Positions 60,448 to 64,000 of a stretch of 64,000 bases of DNA are shown piece after piece. The notes below the pieces were generated by a model. That model saw nothing but the letters and a program-made list of their open reading frames with translations, searched no databases and was not told the DNA's origin. The translations under genes were made by a program, and so were the position numbers. Numbering within the stretch: the stretch's first letter is position 1; each line of letters opens with the position of its first letter. The stretch covers positions 96,920,652-96,984,651 of the forward strand of contig CM065299.1 in NCBI GenBank assembly GCA_032871835.1. Reading direction: 5' to 3'. This DNA is from Dipteronia dyeriana (lineage: Eukaryota > Streptophyta > Magnoliopsida > Sapindales > Sapindaceae).

Positions 60448-61049
60448 TATTATTTATATATAGTATTTATACTGTCAGTTCGAACCGATATAAAATATAT
60501 CAGTTATTTTTATATGAACTATTGGATTTAAAAGATGTTTTGACAAGTGCATGTAACAAAATAAAAAAATTTAAATATAATAGCTCATATATAAGGAATT
60601 ATACATTTTATATCGATTCGAACAGATAATAAAAAAATTACATATATATTATGTCTCGTAAGGTTATTTACTTTTTAATTATAAAAACAGATATTTAAAC
60701 GAATATATAATAATTGATTATAACTTGTCTTATTAGATGTTTGACCTGTTTTACAACGAATCTTTATCCATTTCAAATTTTAAGGGATAAAAGTATAAAA
60801 TATAATAATAAAAAAATATTACTGTTCTCAGTCAAACTTTAGTCACCTCATCTAATAAAAACACATCAACGTAAAACAAATTAAGGATAGACTAAAGAAA
60901 ATGTAACATTTTTCATTCCTGATCTATTTTTTTCAAACAATCTAGATTAGACATGCAAGTATGTAAGCTATAAGTTTGATGCTTAATTGGCACTTGTAAT
61001 ATACATCTAACTACATACTACTATAGTACTATGATAAAGTTAATAAGTC

Positions 61050-62693
61050 ATGATGTTAGAATTGAGTCCTTTCACACGTGGACTGCACTGGCATGGCATC
61101 CATGGAAATTATAGGAGGTTAATAATATGTTCAACCTTTTTCTTTAGTGGACTGGGGACTGGGGGAAGCAGTCAGTTCAATTTGTACGCTTGTGACTTTT
61201 TTTTTTTTTTTTTTGTTGTTGTTGTTGAAGAATTACGTTTTTTATATAATTTTTTTTTTCTTTTTACGGAAGATAATTTAAATCCCAATTTTATTATTTA
61301 TGCATGGATTTTATCTTCAGACAAACCTCGTATCATTCGGTCGTGACTACTTACCCCAACATTACGGGTTACTTTCACAAAAGTTATACGCTTTGACTTT
61401 AATGCGCTGCTTTGACTTTAATGGACTTAAAAGCGATGGGCTCAGTTTTTAGTTAGTGAAGACTTTTGGGCTTGAACAGTAGGTGCTTTCAGACACCACT
61501 GGTCGCTAGGTCAAATAGTATCTACCTGGGGTGGTAGTGTAGGACTTGAATATAAAAGTGATTGTTGGGATTTGTTTAGATTAATCTCTACACTGGAATA
61601 TAACTCTCACGGTACGGGAGTAGGATCTCATTATACTCAACAATTTAACATATAAAGGAGATTTACGATATAAAAGTTTTTTTTTTTTTTAAGTCTCCGA
61701 TCACTGAGCTACTTGAACCATAATCCTACCAGGTGTGTTTTGTTAAGGAGTTTTATATCATTTTCAGCTTTATCCAACTGTTTTAATTTTTTGTCTTCAT
61801 GCACTTCAATTTGGCTTTTATTATGCTAACCGCCATTCCTTTATTTTGCACTAGGTTTTTTTTTTTTTTTTCTTGCTATACTAATAACTCGAACATAAAA
61901 TATTGTATGACTGAATGAAAGTTCTTACACTAATCTAACCATACAGCAAGAAAAGTTAGTTCGGTTATAGTTTAGGTATGCAATGAAATAGTGCAGTAAT
62001 CGTGAAAACCATCGGTCCATCACTTCCATCCACTTAAGCTGGAGTATTACATACCTATTCGGCTATCCAGCAGTAAAATTGCACGATCATAATACAAAAC
62101 AAGCTTAGACTCTGTATCCGAAAATTTTGAACTTTTCATTATATAAAAGTGGTTGATCTATGGTCTCTACAAATTTTGTACTATTTACTTATCAGCATTA
62201 TTGATCAGGAATGTTATCTATTGAAAATCCTGTACGAAAAGAAAAAACAAACAAAACCTGATAAATATTAATTTACTTGGATACCAGTAAGCACTAAGCA
62301 TATTTACCCACTTTATACTGAAAATGACAAAGTATCCGCATACCGTCGATTCCAAAGAATAGGTTTCACTTGTCGGTCATTTGTCATCTGTTAGAGAAAC
62401 TCTAATGGTATTCTAAAATAAAATATGAACTCTAAAATAGATTACTCCATGCTCCAATCATATACTGTTTCCTTATTTTTAAGATTTTTTTTTTTAGAAT
62501 TTCATTGTTAAAGTACCAAATATGAAATTCTAAATTCACTTTTTACATTTTTTATTCTGTGTTTACCCTCATGTTAATAGTTATACAACATTTATATTCT
62601 TTTTACCTTTATAATTAGATTCAATTAATATATAATATTTTTTAATTAATAAATTTTATTATCATAAAAATTATATCATTAGAAATGTCTCAT
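61050..62693. other. AT-rich intergenic spacer
   Basis: No gene is supported. T-runs occur at 61199-61215, 61678-61692 and 61857-61872. Short frames (such as 61050-61346) cross poly-T and have no recognisable domain. Confidence 0.5.
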
Positions 62694-64000
62694 TGTAGTC
62701 GATCAGATCTACAATTGATTTGTGTTGTCGAGGTGGGCACCGGCAACCTATGAAATAGGAGGAAAAAGGAGCGGTGGAAAAAGGAGCGGTGGTCGAACCA
62801 CATAGAGGGTGTTCCCTTTGAAGGACTCTCCGACGCTCAAGTCAGAATATAATTCGATAAATAAGTGAAGAAAATAGTGAGAATTACAAATCGGGTCGCT
62901 CAACCTATCGAGTCAAGCTGTGGGTCAATAAGGTTAGGTCGACTCTAGGAGTCGATGGTGTTGAATCGATCAAAGACAAGGTCGACGCTGTGCTTCGATA
63001 AGCTTGATCGATCGATGCCCAGGTTGGTTCCTTAGTTCGACTTGGAACAACCAGTGGTCAGATCGATTGACTTTTTAAGAGTGATTGAGTCAACCTATTT
63101 TAGGATGTGAATCAGCTATTAATGCAGAGACGGTGACCGCAATAAATATTAGAAATCTTTGAGATGAATAGTAAGAGCTTTCGTGTGAATTAGAGAGTAA
63201 AAATCAGGACCCCTTTCTTTGGGAAAGGGTCTCGTATATATAGTGAAGGCTAGGAGCCTCTCAAAGTCTAACCCATTTGTGCGAGGGCATGGATTAAAGG
63301 GTTTTAATTATCTGTTTCGACTCGTTTGAATCTGGCAATTAAGACGTTGAGATTCGTGAAACGTCAAATCATGATTGACTGTTTATGACTTGATTTGACC
63401 ACGTGTTTTGATTTGTTATGATGACTTGTTGGCCAATCTTTAGGCCCTTAGGTTTATTTCTGATGGGTTCCGCGAAATACATGGTTTGCTCATTAATGGG
63501 TTTGTTTAATGGGTCGGTGACCCAATTTTTGACCACTGCAGTTTGTCCACCACTCTTCAAGCTCGAAATCTTCGAGTTGGAGAGTTAATTAAGTTCGAAG
63601 TTGATAGTTCGTATCGAGCAAATAAGAAGAACCTATTTGGTCGATATCGGGCACAATGATTTTTGGATGACAGGTCACGCTTGTTTATCGAGTTCGATAG
63701 TTATCGAGTAATTTTTGATAGGTACAAGAGAGCACTTTGACTTTGGTCAACGGTGAGCATCGAGCAATAGATTGCTGTTATGGTTGAGTTTTTTTTTTCC
63801 TCTTAAGTCTAAGGATCAGATTCCTTAAGCCTTTGGATCTCTCATAGGGCTGATGTGGTGGGATTTCCAGGTGGGCGTATTAATCGAGGTTTTTAGATTT
63901 CAAATTGGCACCCTTTGAGTTTCGTGAGTGGTAGGTGTCCGTTTCAATTGACATCATCTGAAACGACGCATCCCGTTAGATTGTCACACGTGTACGTTGT
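62694..64000 (-). mobile_element. Partial LTR (probably Tat-type gypsy), cut by window edge
   Basis: The sequence becomes less AT-rich at TGTAGTCGATCAGATC (62694), which would be the CA end of an LTR read on the minus strand. Reversed, the text CTGACTTGAGCGTCGGAG (about 62824-62841) is typical of the R/U5 part of Tat-like LTRs. A TATA-like box (CACTATATATACGAG, minus strand) lies near 63232-63246. No internal region lies to the left, so this is a 3' LTR or solo LTR whose remainder is outside the window. Confidence 0.6.

Larger units (their letters stand above)
59511..61049. other. AT-rich spacer with poly-C, microsatellites and small foldback elements
   Basis: A poly-C run of about 22 lies at 59583-59604. 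A small inverted-repeat element lies at about 59620-59765: CCAAATGATGTGGCAA occurs on both strands, near 59637 and inverted near 59717. (TA)n then (GT)n lies at about 59969-60050. The foldback element at 60061-60447 is listed separately. No gene. Confidence 0.65.

Overview
This window is nuclear DNA from a flowering plant, almost certainly a eudicot. The evidence is three intron-rich genes with plant-type proteins, very AT-rich spacers, (TA)n microsatellites, and a dense load of LTR retrotransposons, Mutator-like elements (MULEs) and MITEs. I had no search tools. Families are named from motifs I can read, and exon maps come from reading-frame continuity plus GT/AG splice sites.

Layout. 1-7292: a decayed Ty3/gypsy element of Tat-like type on the minus strand, with gag, protease, RT, RNase H and integrase remnants. 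One LTR is complete (6458-7292); the other lies off the left edge. 7293-11400: AT-rich spacer with MITE-like elements. 11528-14226 (+): RRP41, a core exosome subunit, 11 exons, 242 aa. 15006-17078 (-): a glucose-6-phosphate 1-epimerase/aldose 1-epimerase-like enzyme, 8 exons, 324 aa, convergent with RRP41. 21412-25161 (-): a G-box-binding bZIP factor (GBF/bZIP16/68 type), 12 coding exons, 404 aa, with a probable 5' UTR exon near 26.5-26.7 kb. These three genes are intact and are the only ordinary cellular genes I can support.

27-33 kb: three tandem copies of a unit of about 0.98 kb, then a PIF/Harbinger-type element with perfect 16-bp termini and TTA target duplications. 33491-39632 (+): a complete but dead Ty1/copia element with 306-bp LTRs and an AAACA target duplication. 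41977-45139 (-): a gag-only copia derivative with LTRs of about 1 kb. 45-49.6 kb: AT-rich spacer and MITEs, including a bZIP-site cluster with no gene beside it.

49.6-58.2 kb: the most unusual object, a MULE of about 8.6 kb. It holds a decayed mudrA transposase gene (+) and, convergent to it, a decayed cellular-type gene (-) combining a DUF1985-like region, a proline-rich 13-residue repeat linker and a Ulp1/C48 (SUMO protease-like) domain. Each gene has a large minisatellite built on GCTCGATCC in what appears to be its first intron. This resembles the Kaonashi (Arabidopsis) and CUMULE (melon) class of Ulp1-carrying MULEs. A second MULE fragment lies at 58.7-59.5 kb.

59.5-62.7 kb: microsatellites, small foldback elements and AT-rich spacer. 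62694-64000: the start of a long LTR, probably Tat-type gypsy on the minus strand, running off the window. The cellular genes serve separate jobs: RNA turnover, sugar-phosphate anomer conversion, and transcription through G-boxes. They show no functional linkage beyond likely conserved gene order for the RRP41/epimerase pair.
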